The notes under the pieces were generated by a model. The model worked only from the letters and a program-made list of their open reading frames with translations. It did no database searches and was not told where the DNA came from. 64,000 nucleotides of DNA from Anastrepha obliqua (Eukaryota > Arthropoda > Insecta > Diptera > Tephritidae), in NCBI RefSeq assembly GCF_027943255.1, contig NC_072894.1, forward strand, positions 131,307,601 through 131,371,600, in the 5' to 3' direction. A program made the position numbers and the translations under genes. Positions 11,201 to 22,439 of the stretch are shown piece by piece. Within the stretch, counting starts at the first letter, position 1, and each line of letters starts with the position of its first letter.

Positions 11201-12629
11201 TCTCGACTCAGCTAACTATTGCAAAAGTTCTAATAAGATGGATGAAATTTAGAAAAACGGGTTGACTGAAGAGAATTAGGACGAGTTTGAATTTCTTCTT
11301 TAACACTTCTAGGATACTTGGGGTTGGTTCCAATTCTGAAAGCTCTTCTAGCGGATAGGCGTCCACGCTAAGCTTCAAACTGAGTGCATTGGGCCAAAAA
11401 TAACTCATAAAAAAAATTACAAAAAATTTGTATCAAGGCTAAGCTAAAGGCAGCTCAATCTTCGCCACTTAAAAGATATTAAAAAGTATTAAGTGTACAG
11501 AAAAGTATTTAACGTCATTGATTGTACTACTTTCAACTACACTAACGAATAAAGTTGTCAATGTCATAACTGGCATTAAATTCCCTCGTATTTCATAATT
11601 ATTTGAATTTTCAACACCGGTCATAAACAAAGTCTACAACACAATAAAAGCAGCAATAAACAACATGAAATTAATGATTGAATTTATTACAGCTCACGAG
11701 TATTGTAAAGGAAAATATCACTCGTATCTTGATGGACACGCTTTAAAGCTTTAAAGCCCGATGATTGGCTTGCGGTTATGTAAATTTGAAATGCGGCGGT
11801 GATATAAATTCGATTCCTTTGAGACATTATCAAAAGCGTTATTTGTGTTTACAAACAGACAAAAGCATGCAAAACGATACTCACATATACACACACAAAT
11901 GTACACGCATATATAGGTATAATATTGTTATTTATGTGTGTGAGTGGGCTTCACCTTGTTTGCTTTGAGACGCGCGTGAAAGACAATTTTGTTTACCTTT
12001 GACAGTCATTTGACACACTACGCTACACACAAAATACTTGTAAGCACACATACATACCTCATACATGCACACACACATAGGCATATCCATTGGAATAATA
12101 TTTGAATAAATTTGATGTTGTTTGAAAAAATTGCATATAATTTTCGTTAATTTTGAATGATATAATTAAGTAAAACGCCCACATGGCACAAATCCATAGC
12201 TGCACACACACACACATGCAGACTTGTAGCTCACGCACGTAACTCTTATTATTTCTATTTGTGTTTGTATTTAAATTTTTCATGCGCTAAAAGCAGTCTA
12301 ATAACAATAATTATGACATTAGGCGCTTTTATGGAAAAGAGAACGCCCACACACGCATCTCGAACAAACATTTCAGTATATTTACTCGTACAAGAAACCC
12401 ATTAAAGATGATTAGCTTCTTGAGAGCTGGGCTGCAGCGTCAAACACGACCGGTTTGCGTGACTTTATGTCACGCTTGCCACTCACCCAAAGAGACATTG
12501 AAGAGCGAGCTGAAATAAGTAGGATGGGTGAACAAATTTATAAATTTCCGTGTGTGGTTAAGCGTGTACGTCCGTATGAGCTTCAAGATCAACCTTAAGT
12601 TCATTTTGCATATCCTTCCTTCCACGAAC
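11201..12629. other. intergenic, microsatellites
   Basis: AT-rich DNA with CA/CATA tracts near 11880-11940, 12060-12080 and 12205-12220. No gene recognised on either strand. Confidence 0.45.
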
Positions 12630-12960
12630 TAGGTTAGGTTAGCCAGGCTGCTTGTCTAAGACAAGACACTCGGTGGCCCTAAGACAGGTTGTGATACCTG
12701 CATTTGATTTCCATCCCCTAACTCTTAAACCACTTAGATATTTTTAAGAAGGTAACTAATTTTATACCTACTGCCAGGTGTGGATAATACTGCCGCTCCA
12801 CTGAGATCAGACGCAGATTAGGAAGACGCTCATTATGAGACAGACGTTTCTGGATTTACAGACGTAGATGACCTACAGGAAAGGTGCTCAGCATGTGAGG
12901 CAAAGCTTCCAGTTTCAACACACGGAAGGACTTGTACCTGTCTTTGTCTAACATCTCCAG
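12630..12960 (-). pseudogene. degenerate LINE 3' end with (AACCT)n tail
   Basis: On the minus strand the end reads TTGTCTTAGACAAGCAGCC then TGGCTAACCTAACC. Upstream of it, VGIKLVTFLKISKWF matches VGIVTFFKRSKRF of the 10065 copy, and the 3' UTR word GGGCCACCGAGTGTCTTGT matches GGGCCAGTGAGTGTCTTGT. Coding sequence further upstream is too broken to align confidently, so the 5' limit is approximate. Confidence 0.6.
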
Positions 12961-14796
12961 ACTAGCTTCTCCAACATGGTGTTCCTTCTCGAGTACCTAA
13001 GCACTTCGTTGGCACTGCCCAACCTTTCACAGATGCACGGAAGCCCAACCAACACCATCAAGGTCCAGGTACGAGGAAGGGTTCAAGCTAAGGAACTACG
13101 AGGAAGGGTCGAGCTATGACTCAGTCAAAAAGAAGTTCAAGTTCCCTTGCTGAAAAATTAACTATGGACTTTTTTGTATAAGTAAAGTTAGAAGTGTTTC
13201 AGGATGTTGCAGCGCCTCATACACATATCAAGCAACCTATCCATCTTTCACTTATCCACCTATGCAGTGACCCATCACTGATACTGCGAGGCGCACGTTG
13301 TCCTGGGTTTTCGGCTCTGGATTTGAGAGAAATAATTTAGTGCAACTTGTGCTAGATATTCTCTGCACTTACTTACCTTTCTCTTTAACAAACTTCGGGT
13401 CCTAGCATCGTGCATTTAAAACGGGTATTAAAGTGAGTATTCGTATAAACATTTATGAATAAAAGCAAGCCTGTGGCAGTACAAATAATCTATTCAAATA
13501 ACCCATTTTGCAACAACGCATATAATTTTCCACTTAACCATCAATATTCATAACATTTCTAAACAATTGAAACGAACAGTGAGGAAATTTTAGTACTCGA
13601 GAATATCAGATAATTTTCTATAATTGAATACTTTTGAGAGGATGCAATTATCTAAGAATACAAAATTGCAGCATAATTTATGCTGTGTGTTTGTAATTAT
13701 GCCTATAAATATTTTGCCTACAGCAACCAGATAACTGCAATAAAAATTTTTATAAACTAATTAAAATTCGAACAATAAATAAAACATAGATTTTTATGTA
13801 CACAAAGGTGTGTTAAATATGGCTGTGCATGTTTTGTGTGTCCAGAATACAAAGCCGGCAACAATCAGTGTCAGTAGCTTATAATCCGATTAAAATGTTG
13901 CATTGTATGTTTTATTACGTTTCACTAAATATTGTATCTTGTTGAAGAATTAGCAAATGTCACTTGCGAAACAATTTAATTAAAATTTCATGTCCATTTG
14001 ATGGACGAGATTACACAATAATTCACAAAAGCAAGAAATATTTATGTGAACAATACTAGCGAATGTGCGCTATGTGTATATGTATGTATATGCACTACTA
14101 CAGCGGAAAGGACATGCAAAAAATGTAAATGAAACTAATTCATAAATGCGAATGTAAATTTTATGTACGTAGATTTGGAAAAGTCGAGAATGTTCAACAA
14201 AATATGAGTAATAGACAATTCAAAAAATGACTTAAAATACAAAAATTATTGCTTAAACGTTTTATTAAAAAATTAATATATTTAAAATTTTTTTTTTTCT
14301 GTTTCTTTAAATAATATAAAAATTTAACATTTTCAAATTTTTTTATAAAATTCAAACTGAAAAAATATAGATAATAGATAACAGATAATAGATAAAAAAA
14401 CTTTTTCTTGCGGATGAGAAGTTTAAAATGACTATTGCATCACTGAATTTGCAGTGGTTTGTCCGGAGACATACGCTTTCGCATTACTTCAGAGTGGCGT
14501 TAAATCCTCCTCATTATAGAGGTTTATGCCTGTGTGCCTGCGTCCACGCCCCGCTTTTTCATCCGGAGAATTTTTTCCGCGAAACCACTGAATATCTCAC
14601 ACGTTTCTCCGCTGCTTTATATCTTGTCGATTACATTTTCAGTGGTTATGTGACCGACTGCATTCTCCGGCGTTCGACGCTCCTGTTCCCAAAGCTTGGA
14701 AAAAGGTGTGTTTAGCGAAATCTTTAGCTGCGTCATTGTATATGCATGTGGAGTGTTCCCATTTCACTATTTTGAACATAGGTCTTTCCAATAACA
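12961..14796. other. intergenic, no gene seen
   Basis: Includes an AT-rich segment (13440-14400), an (ATAGATA)n-type microsatellite at 14368-14396 that recurs at 18331-18355, and a GC-richer block at 14510-14715 whose ORF (starting 14428) I cannot assign. Confidence 0.45.
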
Positions 14797-15183
14797 GGTG
14801 TTATCTATCGCTATCGAGAGATGGTTAACGATTTTTTATGGCCGGAATTGGATGGTATTGATCCGGACAACGTTTATTTTCAACAAGACGACGCTACGTG
14901 CCACACAAGCAACGAAACCATTGATTTTTTACGAGAAAAGTTTTCGAAACGTGTTATTTCTCTAAGAGGTGATCCCAATTTAACACCTTGTGACTCTTTT
15001 CATTGGAGCCACGTGAAAGAGCAGGTCTACGCCAACAGCCCAGGGTCGATTCAAGACCTCAAAGATGAAATTTGTGAGGCTTCCGAGGACATAGGGCAGC
15101 CACTTTGGAATTTCATGAAAATGATATTGTCCTGTAAGCGTGGTCGTGGTGGTCATTTGAGTGATGTTACTTTCCACTATTAA
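14797..15183 (+). pseudogene. Tc1/mariner-superfamily transposase C-terminal fragment
   Basis: Reads YRYREMVNDFLWPELDG, DNVYFQQDDATCHTSNETID, then HWSHVKEQVYANSPGSIQDL and ends CKRGRGGHLSDVTFHY with a natural-looking TAA. It matches the remnant at 4690-5352 closely in layout. FQQDDATCHTS keeps a catalytic aspartate, but the expected RSCDLTPLDFFLWG block has become NLTPCDSFHWSH with a small internal loss. There is no N-terminal part and no terminal repeats were found, so this is a fragment. Confidence 0.8.
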
Positions 15184-15312
15184 CGACATACCTTCCTCTT
15201 TATAATGAAATAAACAACCGATTATTTATATAAAAAAATAGCATTTTTCTTTGAATATCAAAATAACACCATATATTTCTCGAACTATCCATGCTTACTT
15301 ACCTAATTTCCT

Positions 15313-15440
15313 TACTTCATTTCATTTCATTTCATTTATCGCCCAAAATCATTTTAACATAGAAGTTTACAAAGTTGTGATAAAATTAGATTGTCTAGCG
15401 TTATCTTAACATACATTTGTATTTATCTAGGAGTTTAAAA
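15313..15440 (-). repeat. possible LINE 3' tail with (ATGAA)n
   Basis: On the minus strand it ends GGGCGATAAATGAAATGAAA with further GAAAT units. A similar GCGATAAATAAATAAA ending occurs on the minus strand at 47525-47545, which suggests two tails of related retrotransposons. No coding part is left. Confidence 0.35.
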
Positions 15441-15474
15441 CTTATTTTTCTTTTGATATATTCAATAGGTTATG

Positions 15475-15560
15475 ATTATTATTGACGTGATAACGTCTTA
15501 TAATTCGATTTAACAGGCTGCACGCACGAAAAAATGTGTCGTTACCTTGCTCATTAGTGT
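15475..15560 (+). repeat. ~85-bp direct repeat, left copy
   Basis: Contains TTGACGTGATAACGTCTTAT-like sequence with a near-palindromic core (GACGTgataACGTC), then AGGCTGCACGCACGAAAAAA and TGTCGTTACCTTGCTCAT. The right copy at 15860-15943 keeps the same order. Confidence 0.8.
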
Positions 15561-15623
15561 TACCTTGCTCATATGTCGTTACCTTGCTCATTGCCGTTAC
15601 CTTGCTCATTGCCGTTACCTTGA
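15536..15623 (+). repeat. 18-bp minisatellite, about five units
   Basis: Unit CGTTACCTTGCTCATTGC (variants ..TTAGTG, ..TATGT) repeats about five times; the last unit breaks off at CCGTTACCTTGAATGAAC. A single similar unit closes the right direct repeat at 15946-15960. Confidence 0.85.
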
Positions 15624-15859
15624 ATGAACTGCAAGTGAAAGTGCGGAGCGAACGACAAAGCAAACGAACAGCAACGTTCGACATCTTGCTCTCTCCTACT
15701 TAAGTGAGCGTATATGTGTATGTATATGTGCATATGTACATATATAAATTTACGTATTTGTATTTGCATATGCCTTCTTATTGCTTATTATTAATTTGAT
15801 TTACTTGAAGAATTTAAAATAAAACCAAGTTTGTTAATAATACCTGTTGTTTTAATGTT

Positions 15860-15943
15860 ATTATTATTTTTTGACGTGATAACGTCTTATAATTCTATGT
15901 AGCCGGCTGCACGCACCAAAAAATGCGTCGTTATTTTGCTCAT
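15860..15943 (+). repeat. ~85-bp direct repeat, right copy
   Basis: TTGACGTGATAACGTCTTAT, CCGGCTGCACGCACCAAAAA and ATGCGTCGTT match the left copy at 15475 with few differences. The TTATG array starts about 25 bp further on. The core also occurs inverted at 16523-16537 (GACGTTATCACGTTA), on the far side of the array. Confidence 0.8.
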
Positions 15944-15967
15944 GCGTCGTTACCTTGCTTGAACAGC

Positions 15968-16424
15968 ATGTTATATTATGTTATGTTATGTTATTTTATG
16001 TTATGTTATGTTATGTTATGTTATGTTATGTTATGTTATGTTATGTTATGTTATGTTATGTTATGTTATGTTATGTTATGTTATGTCATGTTATGTTATG
16101 TTATGTTATGTTATGTTATGTTATGTTATGTTATGTTATGTTATGTTATGTTATGTTATGTTATGTTATGTTATGTTATGTTATGTTATGTTATGTTATG
16201 TTATGTTATGTTATGTTATGTTATGTTATGTTATGTTACGTTATGTTATGTTATGTTATGTTATGTTATGTTATGTTATGTTATGTTATGTTATGTTATG
16301 TTATGTTATGTTATGTTATGTTATGTTATGTTATGTTATGTTATGTTATGTTATGTTATGTTATGTTATGTTATGTTATGTTATGTTATGTTATGTTATG
16401 TTAAAGTATATTATGTTATGTTAA
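15968..16424 (+). repeat. TTATG pentanucleotide microsatellite, about 91 units
   Basis: Near-perfect tandem TTATG with three visible interruptions (TTTTA near 15991, a TCATG at 16086 and a TTACG at 16236). Because 5 and 3 share no factor, all forward frames read the same 15-base cycle MLCYV without stops. That explains the long MLCYV open frames, which are not genes. Confidence 0.98.
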
Positions 16425-16682
16425 TGTTAACTCATTCTCTATATCCATACAAAATATCTATCAAACAAATAAAATTAAAATTTTCTTTTGAAAAATGCAA
16501 CCATTTAATCATTATTTTCTTATGACGTTATCACGTTAAACTATCGTCAGTAAACCTACTTTACAGACAATCTCTTTTTTTGTAGTCTTTGACATAATTT
16601 TTAAAACTTATTTATATTCTCCCAAAAAGGGCTTAAAAAGGAGATAACCTGTATTAAACTTCTATAATATATTTAGCTATAA

Positions 16683-17304
16683 ATTGATTTCCCTTACTTC
16701 AGCGAGGTCCTTGCTATACCATTTGGTGACGTGTTTTATTATCTTAACCGTCCATCTGTCGCGTGTTTCGTTTCTCCAGCGGTCTTGCCATAGCCTCATC
16801 GTTTCGTTCTTTATTTCGCGCGCTGCAAGTTTGCTTACTCCTTCTTACATCCTCGATAGGATGAGGAGGGTTCCATGGTGAATAGTGGAGGCTCCTATGC
16901 CACATTTATTTGACACTGGGTCGCATTCTGCAGTTCACCCAGCCGATTCTTATGCACGACTCCTGTGTTAAGGTTACGTAGACACGAACCTGTTCTCTGC
17001 TCTTCGGTGATGACAAGTTGACGCCTATCTCTTCCGTGGTTATGCTAAGGGTCGTTTTTAAAGCCTCTACTACTTCTTCTTTTGTAGTAAGAGATTCTAA
17101 GTCTCGTATTTCTACCCTAGTTTTCGGTTTAAGGTCTGTCATAATAGCCGATACCTGTAAAGTGGTTTTAGCGCCTCGCATTTTGTAAGAGACTCTTCTT
17201 TGGCGGCTCTCATTTTTTAAACTTCTGTTGTGGAGAACTGTGACAGTACGGCAGTAGTCCGGTTTGTGTTCGAGCGGTGTATTGTATTGGCTGTTTCGAT
17301 GCAT
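16683..17304 (-). pseudogene. R1-group LINE remnant: ORF1 joined to ORF2 C-terminus
   Basis: The first part (17304-16906) ends RVEIRDLESLTTKEEVVEAL, EEIGVNLSSPKSREQVRVYV and RIGWVNCRMRPSV, the section just before the CCHC knuckles in gag-like ORF1 of R1-type LINEs. The second part (about 16860-16683) reads LWQDRWRNETRDRWTVKIIK then HVTKWYSKDLAEV, the characteristic W..RW....RGRWT...I..W.....GEV segment near the end of ORF2. The knuckles, endonuclease, RT and most of ORF2 are missing between them. The copy therefore carries a large internal deletion. Confidence 0.75.
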
Positions 17305-17745
17305 CGATTAAAGTATCTACTGTTGTTTTGTAGGTTTGCCTTCCGGAGCCGTTGTACGATTGAGACGATTCTCTCTTCTACGCTTTCTTTGTTTATATTT
17401 TGTTGTTGTTATTGTTGAGGTTGTTCTATTTTTTATTTTCTGGCTCTACACTTCAGCCACTATCCCCGCACGATGTACAATTGTTTAAAAAAAAAATCTT
17501 GCGGTTACTTATGCAAGTGCAGGGAGGCCACGCAATTGTTGACACGTGGCCCTATGGGAGCTTGTGCTCAGAGCCAAAATCAGACACTAGTCAGCAGTTT
17601 GAGCCTGTACAACCAACTTAATGGTCATGTAGTATCGAACGTATTTGCAGACCTGGCAGGGTTTTAGCGACGCATTTGTAGCATAACATGAGGTGTCATC
17701 CTCCTGTAGTGAGCTGATAAAATACTACTTTCACCAGCCTTTAGA
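17305..17745. other. spacer, unassigned
   Basis: May include further ORF1 sequence of the preceding LINE on the minus strand (the frame is rich in S, T, P and Q) but I cannot align it. Nothing else recognised. Confidence 0.3.
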
Positions 17746-17749
17746 CTGT

Positions 17750-18104
17750 TGTAGTATGATTATAAGTTGAACATGCCTAATGCAGTATACACAGTTGTTT
17801 TTAATTTAATTAATGCATGCTTCATATTTCAAAGGTTCATTGCATGAGCTGCACAAGTTGGCACTAGCATTTTTCGGCATGTGCCTAAATTGTTTGTCCG
17901 CACACTCAGTGGAATCAAATTACATTTCTCTTTGTTGCTAAAATTTGTTAAATAAACGTTAAGTAAACATGTGTTTAGAATATGTAGAAATAAGTATAAA
18001 AGCTCGACCATATCTTAATGATCAATCAATAAATATTTGACAATACAATCTGCCGGTTATCCGGCATTGGTTATCAAATAGAAAATCGTCTTTTATTTAT
18101 TACA
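17750..18104 (+). mobile_element. solo LTR, 355 bp, with CTGT target duplication
   Basis: Starts TGTAGTATGATTATAAG and ends TTATTTATTACA, so the ends are the inverted TGTA/TACA (TG...CA) expected of an LTR. It is flanked on both sides by CTGT (17746-17749 and 18105-18108), a 4-bp target duplication. Inside, GTATAAAAGC (TATA box at 17995) lies about 30 bp before AATAAA (18028), a compact promoter/polyadenylation arrangement on the plus strand. No internal gag-pol sequence or second LTR is present within the window, so it is probably the product of LTR-LTR recombination. BEL/Pao or gypsy origin cannot be decided from the LTR alone. Confidence 0.75.
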
Positions 18105-18108
18105 CTGT

Positions 18109-19911
18109 TTAATACGAATCATTTTTCTAGAACACGATTGTATAATCAGGATGCCACCGGCCTCGATCCTGATGAGCTTTACAGCCCTGCCGCTGGAAAA
18201 TTCGGGATACAATAGGCATTTTAAGCCGGGCCCCTTCCCCTACTGCCAGATTTTAGTCGCCTCTTACCATGGGTGTAATTTACTCGATGCGCTGGGGTGA
18301 TAATGGATAACGAAAAAACATATAAAATATTATAGATAATAGATAATAGATAAAATAGCATTAAAAATTAACTAAAGTTAAAAAAATGTATGTCTTAAAT
18401 CTGTTGGCTGTGACCAACGATTGTGGCTGTAGTGCGCAAAAAATTAATGTGTGAATGTATAAAAATACACACATACATACATACATGCACTTGTACTCTT
18501 GTTGTGATACAAAATTGCAGCCTCCAAGCCATTTTGGTGTGGACTGCAGCAAAACAATTTATAAATTGCAAAAACAATTCCAGCGAAAATATAAAATAAA
18601 CAAAAAACCACCAACCCGACAAGAACTAAAATTAGTACAACAACGAATGAAGGCAGCAAAAATGAATAAAACAAAAACACTAACCGCATCGAATGATGCT
18701 GCCCTCAAGCAACCGATTAGCCATGGATGCAATGAGAATATCAGCGTTTTGGTCTCCCGGCTGGCACAGTGAGCCAATCTGACCCCTTAGCTTCAACTTA
18801 ATAGCACTTATTCCTTAATATTTTGCTTACCTCGTACTTTGTCGTTACTCCCTCACCGTAGTGCCTATCCGCCACTAAGAGAGAACTCCTCCGGCTGTGT
18901 TCAACTGATGATTTTGTTTACACCAAAAGCAACTAGGAACAAATTAAAAAAAATCAGATATATGTATGTAAGATAGTGTAGGTATGACCGACCGCATAAA
19001 AAATATCAACAACGAGCAGCAAAAATAATGAAAAACAACGAATGTGGCACGTTTTAGTACCTCAATCGCCATGAGATTCTGAAAACGTGAAAATGAGAAG
19101 CACAAAAACTATCTACCTATTTATGTATACACATAAGTGTGCCTATATACTTATATGTATACACATACATGCCTACATACATACACATGTGCATGTATAT
19201 CAATAGTTATTTTGTCCCGGTACAGCGCTGATACGACGCTCATATCGTTTCCACTGCATCTCTTTTTATAAATGCAAAGACACACATACATACACACACA
19301 CACAAAAAACATAAGTGCATATAAATTTATATAAATATCGCTCCACGCCTTATTAATATAAATGAATAAAACGTGATGTATCTATAGGCGAGATATAGAG
19401 TAAGTATTTTTATGTGCGCACAAATGTACGAGTGCAGGCCAAGCTGAGGCATCGTCCAAATAAAAGGCACAAAAAATCACAAACACAAAACACAAAATGA
19501 GAAAAAGTGACAAAACAACAAAAAGGTTTGCAAATAAAGGCGAAACACTATCGGTCATGCATAAAATATCAGACCAGCCACAACTGCAGCGGCGGGTGCC
19601 ACACTAAGCGAGCGAAGTCTATAGGTAGATAAGTTCTGACTTTTTCGAAAGTATGTGCGTGTGTGTGGACGTTTGCTTGCCTTTGTATTCGATATCAGAT
19701 ATTCAGATGCACAGTAAAAAATTTAGTTTGCGATAAATGTGAGAAATCGTAATTCATTCCGTTATGGTTGTGTATGTGACATTTAGCCCGAAAAAGATAC
19801 GTGTAGATTGAAAATTTAGTGCCCCATAAACATTTGGGTTTGAGATCAACTTGGGGTTGCGTTAGGAACGAAGGTAGATGACTGAATTGAGAATATAGTA
19901 AATAGAATATA
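18109..19911. other. intergenic, no gene seen
   Basis: Contains an (ATAGATA)n tract (18331-18355), ACATACATACAT tracts (18470-18486, 19140-19200, 19280-19305) and A-rich stretches. An ORF at 18455-18772 has no recognisable domain. Confidence 0.45.
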
Positions 19912-20687
<776 letters not shown>

Positions 20688-20689
20688 TA

Positions 20690-21178
20690 GTACATTTTCA
20701 ACAGTTGAGGCTCATGGTATTCTCCAGAAAAAGTAATTTTATGGTATAGCAAAATTTGTGGTCCTCAACTTGAGAAAAAAAAATTTTTTTTTAAGTAAAA
20801 TAAATTAATTTCAAAATTCAGTAAATAATAATTACAACAATATAACAGGAACAATACTAAGTAATGGGCATTTTGTGCATATCATTCAAAATATTTAAGC
20901 TGAAACATTTTATTGAGGATCCCACACGGACTTGATCGCCCACCCTGATATTAGTTACGAACTTTGAAGATCCGGTGGAGATCTAGTGGAGCATCATGCT
21001 AGACATGAACTTGTAATGATAAATTCCTCAAGGAATGATTATGCAATAGAAAAAAATGTAAGATATCATCATATTATATTATATATAAATCGGGGAATTA
21101 CCAATTTGTCAAAGGTTAGGAGTGCAGAGGAGTACGTTAGACATCAACATGAAATAACAAATTACTCTTAAATTGCAG
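20690..21178. other. spacer before acidic exon
   Basis: AT-rich. It could be the end of the intron preceding the 21179 exon; TTACTCTTAAATTGCAG lies at its right edge. No exon seen within it. Confidence 0.4.
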
Positions 21179-21344
21179 ACAGAATGGAGGCGAACATGAA
21201 GATGAAGTCGAAGACGAAGCTGAAAAGGAAGACGAAAAAATGAGGCAGCAAACATATGAAAGTGATCCCAGTGCAAGCGAAGACGAATACGACGATGAAG
21301 GCATAGCGCAAGCGGTCAGCTCGAAACGACGCGGTACTGCTTGA
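21179..21344 (+). CDS. orphan acidic terminal exon
   Basis: A 3' splice site (TTACTCTTAAATTGCAG, ending 21178) precedes one base completing a split codon and then 54 codons to TGA at 21342-21344. The protein starts QNGGEHEDEVEDEAEKEDEK, continues MRQQTYESDPSASEDEYDDE and ends GIAQAVSSKRRGTA. It is dominated by D and E with a serine/acidic casein-kinase-2-like stretch and a basic end. The block is G+C-richer than its flanks, and AATAAA follows at about 21400. Together these fit the last exon of a host gene on the plus strand. No upstream exon was identified, and I do not recognise the protein. It could also be part of a processed or decayed gene. Confidence 0.5.
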
Positions 21345-21399
21345 CGAATCGCTTGCTGTAGTGAATTATATACATTTCATCTAATTATTTGCGATTGTG

Positions 21400-21406
21400 A
21401 AATAAA
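21400..21406 (+). terminator. candidate polyadenylation signal
   Basis: GAAATAAACG lies about 55 bp after the stop codon of the acidic exon and supports its role as a terminal exon. Confidence 0.4.
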
Positions 21407-21844
21407 CGCGAGTTATTTTTGAAAATGTATTAATGACAAATTAATTAGTTAAAATAAACTAATTTGGATTGAAAAAATACTGCGAACTGTCTAACTGTTT
21501 CTGTCTAATTCTCAAATGGGTACCCAGAGATCACAGAGGTAAGGTGTTACGTTTCTTTAAACTTGGATTGTGTTTTTATATGGTTTAATGTGTTACATCT
21601 CTTCACCCTCTTTCCCCTCTTCCGCCCTCCGCCAACTACCCGAAAAGCAGTGGGTAAATAAGTAAACACTTCACATTTGGATATTTAATTTAAAATCAGA
21701 AACAATCTGTCAGCGGCCATGATCGTAGTTTTATTCTCCATTGTTTTCCAATAAATGGGGCAACGGGCATTCATGAACTGGCTGTTTGACGGATTTTGCT
21801 TGCAGATGTGCTGGGTATTTAAATGATGCCATTTTTTACATATA

Positions 21845-22434
21845 AAGGGCCCGCCATCTATCGTTACGGATTTGAACTAGGTATTATTTGAAGAATGGTA
21901 ACACTTAGCTGTCATCTGATTTGACAGAAAATTAGTTTTATTCTTCCGCTGAACGAAAATGGTTGTGTATACGCTCAAAGAACGCTGGGAAATATTGCGA
22001 CATTACTTTGAAAATCATGGTAATGTTGCAGAATGTGTACGAAAATTACGTACGGCAATGGGAAAAAGAAAAGCACCGAATGAGGCGTATGTGCGTTTCT
22101 TTGCGAAAAAAGTAAGAGAAACTGGGTTGCTTATTGACAAACCAACGCGTGACCGACCAAAAACCGTGCGTACACCCGAAAATATAGCTGCTGTGGCCGA
22201 GAGTGTTCGTGAATCACCAGGAACATCAGTTCACCGAATTCAGTTCAGACGAATTTTGCGTAAAGACCTTGGTATGGTAGCCGAGGCAGCCATATGAATG
22301 AAGTTATGTTCCATCATTAACCGGAAGGATTGTACTTCAAAATAAAAAAAACAGTTTGGAAAAATATACAATAATATTTAATAGTTTCTTTTTTATAGCA
22401 TTTTTAATTCCGTAAAGTTATATGGCGGACCCTG
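21845..22434 (+). mobile_element. deleted Tc1/mariner-superfamily element, 590 bp
   Basis: Left end AAGGGCCCGCCATCTATCGT and right end reverse complement CAGGGTCCGCCATATAACTT agree at most positions and continue with TTACGGA on both sides. TA flanks each end (21843-21844, 22435-22436). Only the first part of the transposase gene is left, so the element is non-autonomous. Confidence 0.82.
21959..22297 (+). pseudogene. transposase DNA-binding region, C-terminally truncated
   Basis: ATG 21959 opens 112 codons: MVVYTLKERWEILRHYFENH, then GNVAECVRKLRTAMG, VRETGLLIDKPTRDRPKTVR, TPENIAAVAESV and IQFRRILRKDLGM. This is the helix-turn-helix pair (often called DUF4817 in insects) found at the start of the lineage whose catalytic halves are at 4690 and 14797. 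The whole DDE domain has been deleted, and the frame runs into a TGA eight codons after the expected HTH end. It may still bind element ends, but it cannot cut DNA. Confidence 0.85.
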
Positions 22435-22439
22435 TACTT

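Noticed and set aside
15923..16525. 200-codon ORF and two overlapping ones rich in MLCYV
   Set aside because: Pure translation of the TTATG microsatellite, identical in all forward frames; no promoter, splice site or conserved sequence.
18455..18772. 105-codon ORF rich in K and Q
   Set aside because: First third is ACATAC microsatellite translation; the rest has no domain I recognise and no gene-like context.
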